Part shown: in pieces, positions 8,348-17,756 of the stretch
Layout: each line of letters starts with the position of its first letter
Position numbering within the stretch: position 1 is the first letter of the stretch
Assembly (NCBI GenBank): GCA_003611745.1
Contig: RAYF01000020.1
Span: 30,068-94,067, forward strand
Source of the DNA: a bacterium D16-36
Lineage (GTDB): Bacteria > Bacillota > Clostridia > Lachnospirales > Lachnospiraceae
Length of the DNA stretch: 64,000 bases
Reading direction: 5' to 3'
The notes under the pieces: generated by a model
What the model was told of the DNA's origin: nothing
Database searches by the model: none
What the model saw: only the letters and a program-made list of their open reading frames with translations
Program-made: the position numbers and the translations under genes

Positions 8348-10009
8348 ATGGGGAATCGGATTAAAGTGACGGTGGGTTCGGCTGTCAGGGAGTATGACAG
8401 CGGGATTACATATGGGGAAATTGCAAAAGATTTTGCGCAGGAATATCAGTTTGATGTTATTCTGGCGCAAAAGGACGGCAGGCTTGCCGAGCTTGCAAAG
8501 ACATTGGAGGAGGATGCTGTCATTGACTTTCTGACGACAGCGACAAGCAGCGGACATAAAACATATGAGCGCGGCGTAATCCTTTTGATGTTAAAGGCAT
8601 TTTACAGCGTGGCAGATTCTGGGAAACTGCGCAATATTTTTGTAAAGCATTCCCTAGGGGACAGTGTTTACTGTGAAGCGGAGGGGATTGCCGTAACAGA
8701 GGAGCTGCTGCAGGAAGTGCAGGACCGTATGCTGGAGCTTGTCAGGCGGGATCTTCCCTTTGAAAAGCGTTCTGTTGAGACGGCAGAGGCACTCAGGCTT
8801 TTTGCAAAGCATAAGATGTATGACAAGAAAAAGCTTTTTGAATACCGCCGTGTATCGAGGGTGAATATTTATTCGTTAGATGGTTTTGAGGATTATTATT
8901 ACGGTTATATGCCTGCCTCCACAGGAATATTGAAATATTTTTCGCTTGAAAAATACGATGAGGGTTTTTTGATACATATTCCGAACAGGAAAAAACCGGA
9001 TGTGCTCCGGGAATTCCATGACAGCCCTAAATTATTTAGTACCCTGCAGGAAGCAGGAAGATGGGGGAAGATGGTGGATGTCGACACGGTGGGCGCGCTC
9101 AATGATGTGATTGCGCATGGCGGTGCATCCGACCTGATTCTGGTGCAGGAGGCGCTGCAGGAGAAGAAGATTGCTGAGATTGCAGGGAGGATAGCAGAGG
9201 ATTCCGGCAAAAAGTTTATTATGATTGCAGGCCCGTCCTCCTCCGGGAAGACTTCTTTTTCCCACAGGCTGTCCATACAGCTTCGGACGTATGGTTTAAA
9301 GCCGCATCCTATCGGGCTTGACAATTATTTCAAGGATCGTGCGGAGACGCCGCTTGATGAAAATGGCAATTATGATTTTGAGTGCCTTGAGGCAATTGAT
9401 GTGGAACAGTTTAATCAGGATATGGCAGCCCTTTTGAGGGGGGAGCGGGTCGAACTGCCTTCTTTTAATTTTCTTGTGGGGGCGAGGGAATACCGGGGAG
9501 ACTACAGGCAGTTAGGGCCGGATGATATTCTTGTGATAGAAGGGATACACGGGCTGAATGATAAGCTTTCGTATAGCCTGCCAAGGGAGAGCAAATTTAA
9601 GATTTACATCAGTGCGCTGACGCAGATTAATATCGACGAGCACAACAGGATTTCTACGACAGACGGGCGTTTGATACGCCGCATGGTAAGGGATGCAAGA
9701 ACGCGCGGCACAGATGCGGCGCAGACGATTGCCAGATGGCCGTCCGTGCGCAGGGGGGAAAACCAGTATATTTTCCCATATCAGGAAGAGGCGGATGTAA
9801 TGTTTAATTCTGCGTTGATTTATGAGCTGGCGGTTTTAAAGCCGTATGCGGAATCTATTCTGTTTGGGATTCCCAAGAATGCCCCGGAGTATGTGGAGGC
9901 GAAACGGCTGCTTAAGTTCTTAGATTACTTTATCGGGATCAGCAGCGAAGGAATTCCTAAGAATTCCCTGATGCGGGAGTTTGTCGGCGGTAGTGTATTT
10001 AAGGTCTGA
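8348..10009 (+). CDS. TGS-domain uridine kinase-like nucleoside kinase
   Basis: The N-terminal 60 residues resemble the TGS domain of threonyl-tRNA synthetase (KVTVGSAVREYDSGITYGEIAKDF). A region like the second additional domain of that enzyme follows, with KTYERGV and HSLGDSVYCE. The C-terminal half, from about residue 285, is a uridine kinase/PRK-type P-loop kinase: Walker A is IAGPSSSGKTSFSHRL, followed by GLDNYFKDR and VIEGIHGLND. Members of this family are called uridine kinase or nucleoside kinase. The ATG at 8348 has CATGGAGGATTATT just before it, so an upstream frame extension is not used. Length is 553. Confidence 0.88.
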   Translation: MGNRIKVTVGSAVREYDSGITYGEIAKDFAQEYQFDVILAQKDGRLAELAKTLEEDAVIDFLTTATSSGHKTYERGVILLMLKAFYSVADSGKLRNIFVKHSLGDSVYCEAEGIAVTEELLQEVQDRMLELVRRDLPFEKRSVETAEALRLFAKHKMYDKKKLFEYRRVSRVNIYSLDGFEDYYYGYMPASTGILKYFSLEKYDEGFLIHIPNRKKPDVLREFHDSPKLFSTLQEAGRWGKMVDVDTVGALNDVIAHGGASDLILVQEALQEKKIAEIAGRIAEDSGKKFIMIAGPSSSGKTSFSHRLSIQLRTYGLKPHPIGLDNYFKDRAETPLDENGNYDFECLEAIDVEQFNQDMAALLRGERVELPSFNFLVGAREYRGDYRQLGPDDILVIEGIHGLNDKLSYSLPRESKFKIYISALTQINIDEHNRISTTDGRLIRRMVRDARTRGTDAAQTIARWPSVRRGENQYIFPYQEEADVMFNSALIYELAVLKPYAESILFGIPKNAPEYVEAKRLLKFLDYFIGISSEGIPKNSLMREFVGGSVFKV

Positions 10010-10178
10010 TGGATTTTTTGCTGATAACCTGTGCGCAGTGCGGCAATTATTATAAGGGGCTGATATAAAATCAATTTACGGATTCCAATTCGGAAAATAT
10101 TCTGATATATAGCATTTTTCTGACAAAAATGTAAATTTATTTTTATACAGTTCCTAAGAAAAGAGGATTGGTATAGTT

Positions 10179-11027
10179 ATGGCAGAATTAATAGATGGAA
10201 AGAGGATTTCGCAGGAGATAAAGGATGAATTGAAGGAAAAGGTGGCAGAGCTTAAGGGGCAGGGGATTTCTGTCTGCCTTGCAGTCATTCAGGTAGGGGA
10301 CAATCCGGCTTCTACGGTTTACGTCGGGAATAAGAAGAAGGCGTGTGCCTATGTGGGGATTGAATCCCTCGCCTATGAGCTTCCGGAGGAGACGACGGAG
10401 GAAGAGCTTCTGGCGCTGGTGCAGGAATTAAATGGGAAGAAGGAGGTCAACGGTATTTTAGTACAGCTTCCGCTTCCAAAGCATATTGACGAGGATAAGG
10501 TGATAAAGACAATAAACCCAGCCAAGGATGTTGACGGGTTCCATCCGCAGAGTGTCGGCGCTTTAAGCATCGGCCAGAGGGGGTTCGTATCCTGCACGCC
10601 GGCTGGAATCATACAGCTTCTGAAGCGTTCCGGCATTGAGATAGACGGCAGGGAATGTGTGATTATCGGACGGAGCAATATTGTCGGTAAGCCGATGGCG
10701 CTGCTGCTCCTTCGGGAAAATGGGACGGTTACCATCTGCCATTCCCACACAAAAGATTTGAAGGAAGTGGCAAGGCGCGCTGATATTTTAGTAGTTGCAA
10801 TCGGCAGGGCAAAGTTTGTGGACGCTGATTATATCAAGGAAGGCGCCGTGGTGATTGATGTAGGTATGGACAGGGATGAGAACGGCAAGCTCTGCGGTGA
10901 TGTGGATTTTGAGGCAGTGAAGGAGAAGGCGGGGGCTATCACGCCTGTTCCTGGCGGCGTGGGGCCGATGACGATTGCAATGTTGATGCATAACTGCGTG
11001 GAGTCTGCATTGATGTCACAGGAATAA
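10179..11027 (+). CDS. folD: Bifunctional methylenetetrahydrofolate dehydrogenase/methenyltetrahydrofolate cyclohydrolase FolD
   Basis: FolD interconverts 5,10-methylene-THF, 5,10-methenyl-THF and 10-formyl-THF. Residues Y48 and K52 in [11 protein letters not shown] match the catalytic Tyr and Lys of the family. VQLPLPKHI and [12 protein letters not shown] are the two signature stretches, and [11 protein letters not shown] binds the dinucleotide. Length is 282, the normal size. The partner enzyme Fhs is at 48.5 kb. The 169-bp upstream gap carries an ACAGTTCCTAAG word shared with other intergenic regions. Confidence 0.95.
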   Translation: MAELIDGKRISQEIKDELKEKVAELKGQGISVCLAVIQVGDNPASTVYVGNKKKACAYVGIESLAYELPEETTEEELLALVQELNGKKEVNGILVQLPLPKHIDEDKVIKTINPAKDVDGFHPQSVGALSIGQRGFVSCTPAGIIQLLKRSGIEIDGRECVIIGRSNIVGKPMALLLLRENGTVTICHSHTKDLKEVARRADILVVAIGRAKFVDADYIKEGAVVIDVGMDRDENGKLCGDVDFEAVKEKAGAITPVPGGVGPMTIAMLMHNCVESALMSQE

Positions 11028-11073
11028 TATGGCAGGATGAAGACTGGCTGTTACTATCCGGAGGAGGATTATT

Positions 11074-12408
11074 TTGAATATTTATTTTGTATCTCTGGGC
11101 TGTGATAAAAACCTTGTGGACAGTGAGATGATGATTGCCAGCCTTAGAAAGGCGGGGCACCAGATTATTGATGATGAGGCGGCGGCAGATGTTATTGTAG
11201 TGAATACCTGCTGTTTTATCGGGGATGCCAAGGAGGAGAGCATCAATACGCTGCTTGAGATGGCAGAATACAAGGGAACTGCAGTTTGTAAGCTATTAGT
11301 TGCTGCGGGGTGCCTTGCGCAGCGGTACCATAAAGAAATTAAGAAGGAAATCCCGGAAGTTGATGTGATTGTCGGCACGATGGGTTATGAATCCCTTGTG
11401 GATGCAATCAGCCGGGGGATGCAGGAAAAGGGCACAGTAAGAGAGTACCTGAGGGATATTAATTATCTGCCGCAGCCACTCACAGACCGTGAGAGCATGT
11501 CAGGAGGGTACTATGCCTACCTCAAAATTGCCGAGGGCTGTGATAAGCACTGCACATACTGCGTGATTCCAAAGGTCAGGGGAAAGTACCGCAGTGTCCC
11601 GATGAATAATCTGCTTGCACAGGCTGAACATCTTGTGGAATGCGGTGCGAAGGAGCTGATTCTGGTCGCGCAGGAGACGACGCTTTACGGGGAGGATTTA
11701 TATGGCAGGAGAAGCCTTCCGGTGCTTTTGAAGAAACTGTCGGCGATAGAGGAGTTAAAGTGGATTCGGATTCTGTACTGCTATCCGGAGGAAATTACGG
11801 AAGAGCTGGTTGACGCAGTCCGGCGGCTGCCCAAGGTGTGCCATTATCTTGACATTCCGGTCCAGCACGGTTCAGATGCTGTTTTAAAGCGTATGGGGCG
11901 CATGACGGACAGGAAAGAGATTGCTGATACTGTAGGAATGCTGCGGAAGAAGATTCCGGATATAGCGCTCAGGACAACGCTTATTACAGGTTTTCCGGGG
12001 GAGACAGAGGAAGAGTTTGGGGAATTAAAAGAATTTGTGCGGCAGATGAAGTTTGACCGCCTTGGGGTTTTTACCTATTCGCAGGAAGAGGGGACGCCTG
12101 CCGCGGGTATGGAGGGGCAGGTTGATGAAGATGTCAAGGAAGCAAGAAAAAATGAGATAATGGAACTGCAGCAGGAGATTGCATTTGAGAAATGTAAGTC
12201 TCAGGTGGGCAGGACGCTTGAGGTAATGATAGAGGGAAGGCTTCCGGAAGAAGGGGTGTATATCGCCAGAACATATATGGACGCGCCGGATGTAGATGGG
12301 TATGTTTTTCTGGAAAGTGACTGGAATCTGATGTCTGGGGATTTTGTAACTGTGAATATTGTCGGTGCAAAGGAGTATGATTTGATTGGTGAGCCTGTCA
12401 GGGAATAA
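11074..12408 (+). CDS. rimO: Ribosomal protein S12 methylthiotransferase RimO
   Basis: This radical-SAM enzyme methylthiolates an Asp of ribosomal protein S12. Auxiliary-cluster cysteines are C10 (SLGCDKN), C46 (NTCCFI) and C80 (AGCLAQ). The SAM triad CDKHCTYC gives C156, C160 and C163. SLGCDKNLVDSE and the C-terminal TRAM region distinguish RimO from MiaB. The start is TTG behind a strong GGAGGAGG at 11060-11067, which matches the conserved N-terminus. Length is 444. Confidence 0.95.
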   Translation: MNIYFVSLGCDKNLVDSEMMIASLRKAGHQIIDDEAAADVIVVNTCCFIGDAKEESINTLLEMAEYKGTAVCKLLVAAGCLAQRYHKEIKKEIPEVDVIVGTMGYESLVDAISRGMQEKGTVREYLRDINYLPQPLTDRESMSGGYYAYLKIAEGCDKHCTYCVIPKVRGKYRSVPMNNLLAQAEHLVECGAKELILVAQETTLYGEDLYGRRSLPVLLKKLSAIEELKWIRILYCYPEEITEELVDAVRRLPKVCHYLDIPVQHGSDAVLKRMGRMTDRKEIADTVGMLRKKIPDIALRTTLITGFPGETEEEFGELKEFVRQMKFDRLGVFTYSQEEGTPAAGMEGQVDEDVKEARKNEIMELQQEIAFEKCKSQVGRTLEVMIEGRLPEEGVYIARTYMDAPDVDGYVFLESDWNLMSGDFVTVNIVGAKEYDLIGEPVRE

Positions 12409-12458
12409 TATCCAAAAGGCAGATTGCGTCTGGCGTGACGCGGAAATGGAGTGACACG

Positions 12459-13007
12459 ATGAACCTACCAAACAAAATAACAATGTTACGGATTGTTTTA
12501 ATACCTTTTTTTGTTTTTTTTATGCTTACAGAATTTGTTCCCTATTCAAAATATATCGCGGCAGCAGTTTTTATTATAGCCAGCCTGACAGATACTTTGG
12601 ATGGATATCTTGCAAGGAAGTACCAGCTTGTCTCTAACTTTGGAAAATTTATGGACCCATTGGCGGATAAGCTTCTGGTATGCTCGGCGCTGGTTTGTTT
12701 TGTGGCGCTGCCTGACAATCCCATGCCTGCATGGGTAGTTATTATTATTATCAGCAGGGACTTTATCATCAGCGGTTTCCGTCTGGTGGCGTCGGATTCC
12801 GGTGTCGTCATCGCGGCAAGCTGGTGGGGGAAGGTTAAAACCGTAGTGCAGATGCTGATGTCTGTCCTCCTGATACTTGATTTTGACTGGGAATGGATGA
12901 ATATTGTGGAATATATTTTTATCTATGCGGCGCTGGCGCTGACGGTAGTCTCGCTGGCTGATTATCTCTGGAAGAATTGGAAGGTGCTTGATGATGGAAA
13001 CATGTAA
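12459..13007 (+). CDS. pgsA: CDP-diacylglycerol--glycerol-3-phosphate 3-phosphatidyltransferase PgsA
   Basis: PgsA makes phosphatidylglycerol phosphate, the committed step to anionic phospholipids. The CDP-alcohol phosphotransferase signature is complete: DTLDGYLARKYQ then GKFMDPLADKLL at about 45-73. Four to five hydrophobic segments are visible. The start MNLPNKITMLR is typical and has TGGAGTGACACG before it; a GTG eight codons earlier is less likely. Its 3' end overlaps the next gene. Confidence 0.94.
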   Translation: MNLPNKITMLRIVLIPFFVFFMLTEFVPYSKYIAAAVFIIASLTDTLDGYLARKYQLVSNFGKFMDPLADKLLVCSALVCFVALPDNPMPAWVVIIIISRDFIISGFRLVASDSGVVIAASWWGKVKTVVQMLMSVLLILDFDWEWMNIVEYIFIYAALALTVVSLADYLWKNWKVLDDGNM

Positions 13008-13473
13008 GGAACGTCTGGTGGCCATTTTGCAGGAAAAGGGCTGCCATGTGTCAACAGCGGAGTCCTGCACGGGCGGCATGGTCGCTGCAGCTATTGTCGA
13101 TGTATCCGGTGCGTCAGATATATTTGAGGAGGGGTATATCACCTACTCAAACAGGGTAAAAGAAAAACTTCTCGGTGTCTCACCGGAGACAATAGAAGCG
13201 CATACGGTTGTCAGCGCAGAGGTTGCGGAGGAGATGGCACTGGGGGCATGGAGGGCGACCGGCTCGGAGCTAACTATTTCCGTCACAGGATGTGCAGGGC
13301 CTGGCGATTCTGCGGACGGGACAAAGGCAGGCACAGTTTATATCGGCACCTGTTTTAAGGGAAAGGCGAAGGCAAGGGGATTTGCCTTTGGCGGAGGCAG
13401 GATGGAAGTCAGGGAGCAGTCTGTGCAGGAAGCGTTAAAGTTTGCTCTGGAAAGGATAGAGGGCGGTGAGTAA
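12991..13473 (+). CDS. CinA-type nicotinamide-nucleotide amidohydrolase (stand-alone CinA C-terminal domain)
   Basis: The protein consists only of the CinA C-terminal (PncC-like) domain: VSTAESCTGGMVAAAIVDV near the N-terminus, YSNRVKEKLLGV, then TGCAGPGDSADGTKAGTVY. The domain deamidates NMN in characterised relatives. The N-terminal molybdopterin-binding half of full-length CinA is absent, as in many small homologues. GGAAGG at 12979-12984 fits an ATG at 12991 or 12994, within the last codons of pgsA. It overlaps the following gene by 8 bp, so pgsA, this gene and the flavoprotein form a tight unit. Confidence 0.88.
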   Translation: MMETCKERLVAILQEKGCHVSTAESCTGGMVAAAIVDVSGASDIFEEGYITYSNRVKEKLLGVSPETIEAHTVVSAEVAEEMALGAWRATGSELTISVTGCAGPGDSADGTKAGTVYIGTCFKGKAKARGFAFGGGRMEVREQSVQEALKFALERIEGGE

Positions 13474-14701
13474 AGTAATCATAGCAGGCGGGGGAGCGGC
13501 AGGGATGATGGCGGCGGTTGCCGCCGCGGATGCGGGCCACCGCGTTATTTTATATGAAAAGAATGAAAAGCTTGGCAAAAAGCTCTATATCACGGGGAAG
13601 GGGCGCTGCAACCTCACAAATAACTGTGATGTGGAAGGGCTTTTAAATAATGTGATGCAGAACCCGAAATTTCTGTACAGTGCCTTTTATGCTTTTGACA
13701 GCGCCGCCGTGATGGATTTCTTCCAGAGGGAGGGGCTTTCTCTTAAGACGGAGCGGGGAAACAGGGTATTCCCGCGCTCGGATAAGTCTTCTGATGTGAT
13801 ACGTACCCTGCAGGGCGCCATGAAACAGAGGGGCGTGGAAGTCCATCTGAATACTGCCGTCAAAAGCCTCTGCATAGAAAACGGGGCCTGCAGCGGTATA
13901 GTGCCTGCAGGCAGCAGGGAAGGGCCTGTTAAAAGGGCGGATGCGGTGGTTGTGGCAACAGGGGGGCTTTCTTACCCGTCAACCGGTTCTACGGGGGACG
14001 GGTACCGTTTTGCCAGCGGCTGCGGCCACAGCATACAAAGGACAGTGCCGTCCCTTGTGCCAATCATCGTGAAGGAAGGCTATGCTGCAAAAATGCAGGG
14101 GCTTTCGCTGCGGAATGTAGAGCTTACGATAAAAGAGGGGAAAAAAGTGCTGTTCCGGGAACTCGGCGAGATGCTATTTACCCATTTTGGCGTGAGCGGC
14201 CCCCTGATACTGTCGGCAAGCAGCGTGGTAAGCGGAAGGGAACTGGAAAAACTCTCCGCCTCGATTGATTTAAAGCCTGCGCTGTCAGCAGGGCAGTTAG
14301 ATGAAAGGATTTTGCGGGATTTTAGGGAGCTGGCAAATTGTTTCTTTAAAAACAGCCTGCACAAGCTCCTTCCGGCTAAAATGATACCGGTAATGGTGGA
14401 ACTGTCAGGAATCCTGCCGGAAAAAAAGGTAAACGAGGTGACGAAGCAGGAGCGGGCACGCCTTGTGGGGCTGTTTAAGGAGTTCCCGTTTACGGTAACG
14501 GGCTTCCGCGGCTATAATGAGGCGGTGGTTACAAGGGGCGGTGTCTCTGTTAGGGAGGTCGACTCCGCCACAATGCAGTCAAAGAAAGTGAAAAACCTGT
14601 ATTTTGCAGGGGAGGTCCTTGACCTTGATGCGAGGACAGGCGGGTATAATCTTCAGATTGCATGGTCCACCGGGTATCTTGCGGGAAGTTCTATCCCATA
14701 G
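13466..14701 (+). CDS. HI0933-family FAD-dependent flavoprotein (YhiN-like)
   Basis: The start is GTG inside the end of the preceding gene. A Rossmann FAD motif, IIAGGGAAGMMAA, opens the protein, followed by LYEKNEKLGKKLYITGKGRCNLTN, the hallmark of the HI0933/YhiN family. VVATGGLSYPSTGSTGDGY lies mid-protein, and FAGEVLDLDARTGGYNLQIAWSTG near the C-terminus is the second family signature. Length is 411. The family's reaction is not firmly established; it is annotated as an NAD(P)/FAD-dependent oxidoreductase. Confidence 0.92.
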   Translation: MSKVIIAGGGAAGMMAAVAAADAGHRVILYEKNEKLGKKLYITGKGRCNLTNNCDVEGLLNNVMQNPKFLYSAFYAFDSAAVMDFFQREGLSLKTERGNRVFPRSDKSSDVIRTLQGAMKQRGVEVHLNTAVKSLCIENGACSGIVPAGSREGPVKRADAVVVATGGLSYPSTGSTGDGYRFASGCGHSIQRTVPSLVPIIVKEGYAAKMQGLSLRNVELTIKEGKKVLFRELGEMLFTHFGVSGPLILSASSVVSGRELEKLSASIDLKPALSAGQLDERILRDFRELANCFFKNSLHKLLPAKMIPVMVELSGILPEKKVNEVTKQERARLVGLFKEFPFTVTGFRGYNEAVVTRGGVSVREVDSATMQSKKVKNLYFAGEVLDLDARTGGYNLQIAWSTGYLAGSSIP

Positions 14702-14777
14702 GAATTTCCTTCTATCAAAACAGTGCCGCGGGACGTGTTTCTGGCAGCGGGCACAATATATTAAAAGGAGAGAAGAT

Positions 14778-15449
14778 ATGCACAGTATTGCAATAGACGG
14801 GCCTGCCGGGGCAGGCAAAAGTACAATCGCAAAAAGGGCAGCGGCGGAACTCGGTTTTATTTATGTAGATACCGGGGCAATGTACCGCTCCATGGCGCTT
14901 TATTTTCTGCGCCACGGGATAAAAGGGGATGAAGAGCAGAGAGTATCGGATGCCTGCGGGGATATTGAGGTGTCCATTGAATACGAAAATGGCGAGCAGC
15001 AGGTTATCTTAAATGGGGAAAATGTAAATGACTTTATTAGGACAGAGGAAGTCAGCATGATGACTTCCGATACTTCAAAGTACCCTGCTGTGAGGGAAAA
15101 GCTTTTAAGCCTGCAGAGGGAGCTGGCGCAGAAAAAAAATGTCATTATGGATGGCAGGGATATTGGGACCTGCGTGCTGCCGGATGCGGATTTGAAAGTT
15201 TACCTGACGGCAAGCTCCGCCGAGCGGGCCAGAAGAAGATATAAGGAGCAGGCAGAGAGGGGAATCCAGTGCGACCTGGGGCAGATTGAGAAAGATATTA
15301 TCGCAAGGGACGGGCAGGATATGAACCGTGCAGTGTCGCCGCTTAAGCAGGCGGAGGATGCTGTTTTGGTGGATGCTTCTGATATGACGATTGACGAAGT
15401 GACTGCAAAGATAGTTTCCCTTTACCGGAACAGGCTAGAGCGTGTTTGA
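14778..15449 (+). CDS. cmk: Cytidylate kinase Cmk
   Basis: Cmk phosphorylates CMP and dCMP. The P-loop IDGPAGAGKSTIAKR is at about 6-20, followed by YVDTGAMYR and the NMP-binding region. VIMDGRDIGTCVLPDADLKVYLTAS is the family signature. The chosen ATG follows AAAAGGAGAGAAGAT. The last codons and the TGA stop (Leu-Glu-Arg-Val-stop) are supplied by the left end of the palindromic repeat that follows, so insertion of the element may have replaced the original C-terminus. Length is 223. Confidence 0.95.
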   Translation: MHSIAIDGPAGAGKSTIAKRAAAELGFIYVDTGAMYRSMALYFLRHGIKGDEEQRVSDACGDIEVSIEYENGEQQVILNGENVNDFIRTEEVSMMTSDTSKYPAVREKLLSLQRELAQKKNVIMDGRDIGTCVLPDADLKVYLTASSAERARRRYKEQAERGIQCDLGQIEKDIIARDGQDMNRAVSPLKQAEDAVLVDASDMTIDEVTAKIVSLYRNRLERV

Positions 15450-15600
15450 AAATTCATTCTCACAATCTGCGTTCCCCACTTTGCGCTATATTTGCCCCAA
15501 ATTTAGTCAATGTAGCCCGCTACACCTCCTAAATTTGGAACAAATCTCCCACAAAGTGTGAAACACATCTTGTAAAAAGCAATTTTCAAACACGCTCTAG
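15435..15600. repeat. 166-nt palindromic repeat (GAGCGTGTTTGAAAATT family), full copy
   Basis: CTAGAGCGTGTTTGAAAATT on the left pairs with AATTTTCAAACACGCTCTAG on the right. Inner matching blocks are CCACTTTG with CAAAGTG and CCAAATTTAG with CTAAATTTGG. The whole unit would fold as one long hairpin in DNA or RNA. It starts within the cmk coding end and stops 34 bp before ispH. Reduced copies occur at 45756 and 47757. Confidence 0.85.
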
Positions 15601-15634
15601 GGGATGCTGCGTCAGTTTAAGGAGGATAGGCAAT

Positions 15635-16486
15635 ATGGAGGTGACAGTCGCAAAGAGCGCGGGATTTTGCTTCGGGGTGAAGCGTGCTGTCCAGATGGTA
15701 TATGACGAAGCAGGGAGAGAGCGGAAAGTATATACCCTTGGGCCGATTATCCACAATGAGCAGGTGGTTGCAGACCTGCAGGAGAAAGGGGTTGTTGTGC
15801 TGGAGGCCGTGGAGGATATTGAGGAGGGGGAGGATGCAACTGTTATTATCCGTTCCCATGGCGTGGGCAGGGAAGTAACCGAGGCGCTGCAGCAGAAAAA
15901 TGTGCGTATCGTGGATGCGACCTGCCCCTTTGTCAAAAAAATCCACAATATTGTTAGGGAAAAAAGGGAGGAGGGATATGCTATTGTCGTGGTTGGCAGC
16001 GCTTCCCATCCCGAGGTCGAAGGAATCTGCAGTTGGTGTGGCAACGAGTGCTATGTGGCCCAAACCCCTGAAGATGCCGTAAAATGTACGTTTCCGCAGG
16101 GTCAGAGAGTGTGCGTAGTGGCCCAGACGACATTTAATTACAAGAAATTCGAAGATATAGTTGATATTTTATCCAAAAAGAGTTATGATATACTTGTTAT
16201 GAATACAATTTGCAACGCTACCGAAGAGCGTCAGACAGAAGCGGGTACCATTGCGAGGCTATCCGACGCGATGATAGTGATAGGTGGAAAACATAGTTCA
16301 AACACCCAGAAGCTGTACGAAATCTGTAAAGCAGAGTGCTTGAACACACATTTTATACAGACACTTGATGACCTGGATTTGAAACTTTTTCAATCCTTTC
16401 GTAGCGTGGGTATTACTGCCGGGGCTTCAACCCCAAATAATATTATTAAGGAGGTTCAATCATATGTCAGACAATATGAACAATGA
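15635..16486 (+). CDS. ispH: 4-hydroxy-3-methylbut-2-enyl diphosphate reductase IspH
   Basis: IspH carries out the last step of the MEP isoprenoid pathway, giving IPP and DMAPP. The iron-sulfur cysteines are C12 (SAGFCFGVKRAV), C97 (DATCPFVKKIH) and C193 (NTICNATEERQ). The active-site histidines and the TAGAS(T)P motif near the end (ITAGASTPNNII) are present. A GGAGG site precedes the ATG. The gene overlaps the following S1-domain gene by 23 bp. In many clostridia the two are fused into one polypeptide; here a stop separates them. Confidence 0.95.
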   Translation: MEVTVAKSAGFCFGVKRAVQMVYDEAGRERKVYTLGPIIHNEQVVADLQEKGVVVLEAVEDIEEGEDATVIIRSHGVGREVTEALQQKNVRIVDATCPFVKKIHNIVREKREEGYAIVVVGSASHPEVEGICSWCGNECYVAQTPEDAVKCTFPQGQRVCVVAQTTFNYKKFEDIVDILSKKSYDILVMNTICNATEERQTEAGTIARLSDAMIVIGGKHSSNTQKLYEICKAECLNTHFIQTLDDLDLKLFQSFRSVGITAGASTPNNIIKEVQSYVRQYEQ

Positions 16487-17579
16487 ATTTGAACAATTAT
16501 TGGCTAATGAGTCATTAGTAACAATCCACAATGGAGAGATTGTAGAAGGGACAGTTATCAGCGTTAAAGAAGATGAGATCGTTCTCAATATTAACTATAA
16601 AGCTGATGGTATCATTACCAGAAATGAATACAGCAACCAGCCGATTGATCTCACATCCGTTGTCAAAGAGGGCGATGTGATGAAGGCGAAGGTGCTGAAG
16701 GTAAATGATGGCGAAGGGCAGGTGCTCCTTACTTATAAGCGCCTTGCCATGGAAAAGAGCAACGAGCGCATCAAAGAGGCTTTTGAGAATAAGGAAGTCT
16801 TAAAAGCAACTGTTTCTGCTGTATTATCCGGCGGACTGAGTGTTGTGGTAGAGGAGACGAAGGTCTTCATTCCTGCAAGCCTTGTATCAGATACTTATGA
16901 GAAAGACCTTACAAAGTATGCAGGGCAGGAAATTGAATTTGTTATCAGCGAGTTCAATCCAAAGAAGAGGAGGATTATCGGTGACAGAAAGCAGCTTTTG
17001 GTAGCTGAGAAGAAGAAGCTTCAGGAAGAGCTGTTTGAGAGGATTCACGTTGGCGACAAAGTGGAAGGTACTGTCAAGAACCTTACGGATTTCGGTGCAT
17101 TCATTGATTTGGGCGGCGCAGATGGGCTTCTCCATATTTCTGAAATGTCATGGGGGCGCGTAGAGAATCCAAAGAAAGTATTCAGCGTCGGCGATAAGAC
17201 TACTGTATTGATTAAAGACATTAAGGAAGATAAGATTGCACTGAGCCTGAAATTTGAAGACCAGAACCCCTGGTTAAATGCAGACGGCAAATATAATGTC
17301 GGCTCTGTAGTAAAGGGTAAGGTTGCCAGAATGGCAGATTTTGGGGCATTCATAGAATTAGAGCCAGGTGTAGATGCACTGCTCCATGTATCACAGATTT
17401 CGAAAGAACATGTTGATAAGCCGTCTGATGTATTAAAAGTAGGCCAGGAGATTGAGGCAAAGGTTGTCGATTTTAAAAATGAAGAACATAAAATCAGCCT
17501 GAGTATCAAGGCTTTACTGAATGATTCAGAAGAGACGGAGGAGGCAGCACCGGCAGAAGAAGAGGCAACAGAGGAATAA
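16464..17579 (+). CDS. rpsA: S1 RNA-binding domain protein (RpsA-like)
   Basis: Four S1 (OB-fold) repeats are readable. The second pair is the clearest: VGDKVEGTVKNLTDFGAFIDLGGADGLLHISEMSW and a following copy ending in DALLHVSQIS. SLKFEDQNPW between them is typical of RpsA-like proteins. The C-terminus is acidic (EETEEAAPAEEEATEE). At 371 residues it is the short Firmicute form rather than the 550-residue proteobacterial S1. AAGGAGGTTCAATC lies just before the ATG, inside ispH, so it has its own initiation signal. Confidence 0.93.
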   Translation: MSDNMNNEFEQLLANESLVTIHNGEIVEGTVISVKEDEIVLNINYKADGIITRNEYSNQPIDLTSVVKEGDVMKAKVLKVNDGEGQVLLTYKRLAMEKSNERIKEAFENKEVLKATVSAVLSGGLSVVVEETKVFIPASLVSDTYEKDLTKYAGQEIEFVISEFNPKKRRIIGDRKQLLVAEKKKLQEELFERIHVGDKVEGTVKNLTDFGAFIDLGGADGLLHISEMSWGRVENPKKVFSVGDKTTVLIKDIKEDKIALSLKFEDQNPWLNADGKYNVGSVVKGKVARMADFGAFIELEPGVDALLHVSQISKEHVDKPSDVLKVGQEIEAKVVDFKNEEHKISLSIKALLNDSEETEEAAPAEEEATEE

Positions 17580-17756
17580 TTAAAAAATATATGGATTTTT
17601 CCATAGGCTTGAGTTGATTCTGCAAGCAGGATGATGATTCGCCAATCTGTGTTCAGCAGGTTGGCGATTTTTGGGTATATATGCAAGTCTGTGTCTGGGC
17701 GCTGCCTGACGCAGACTTGGAAACGTGTATCAGCAGCGCAGGAATGGAGTGGAAAT

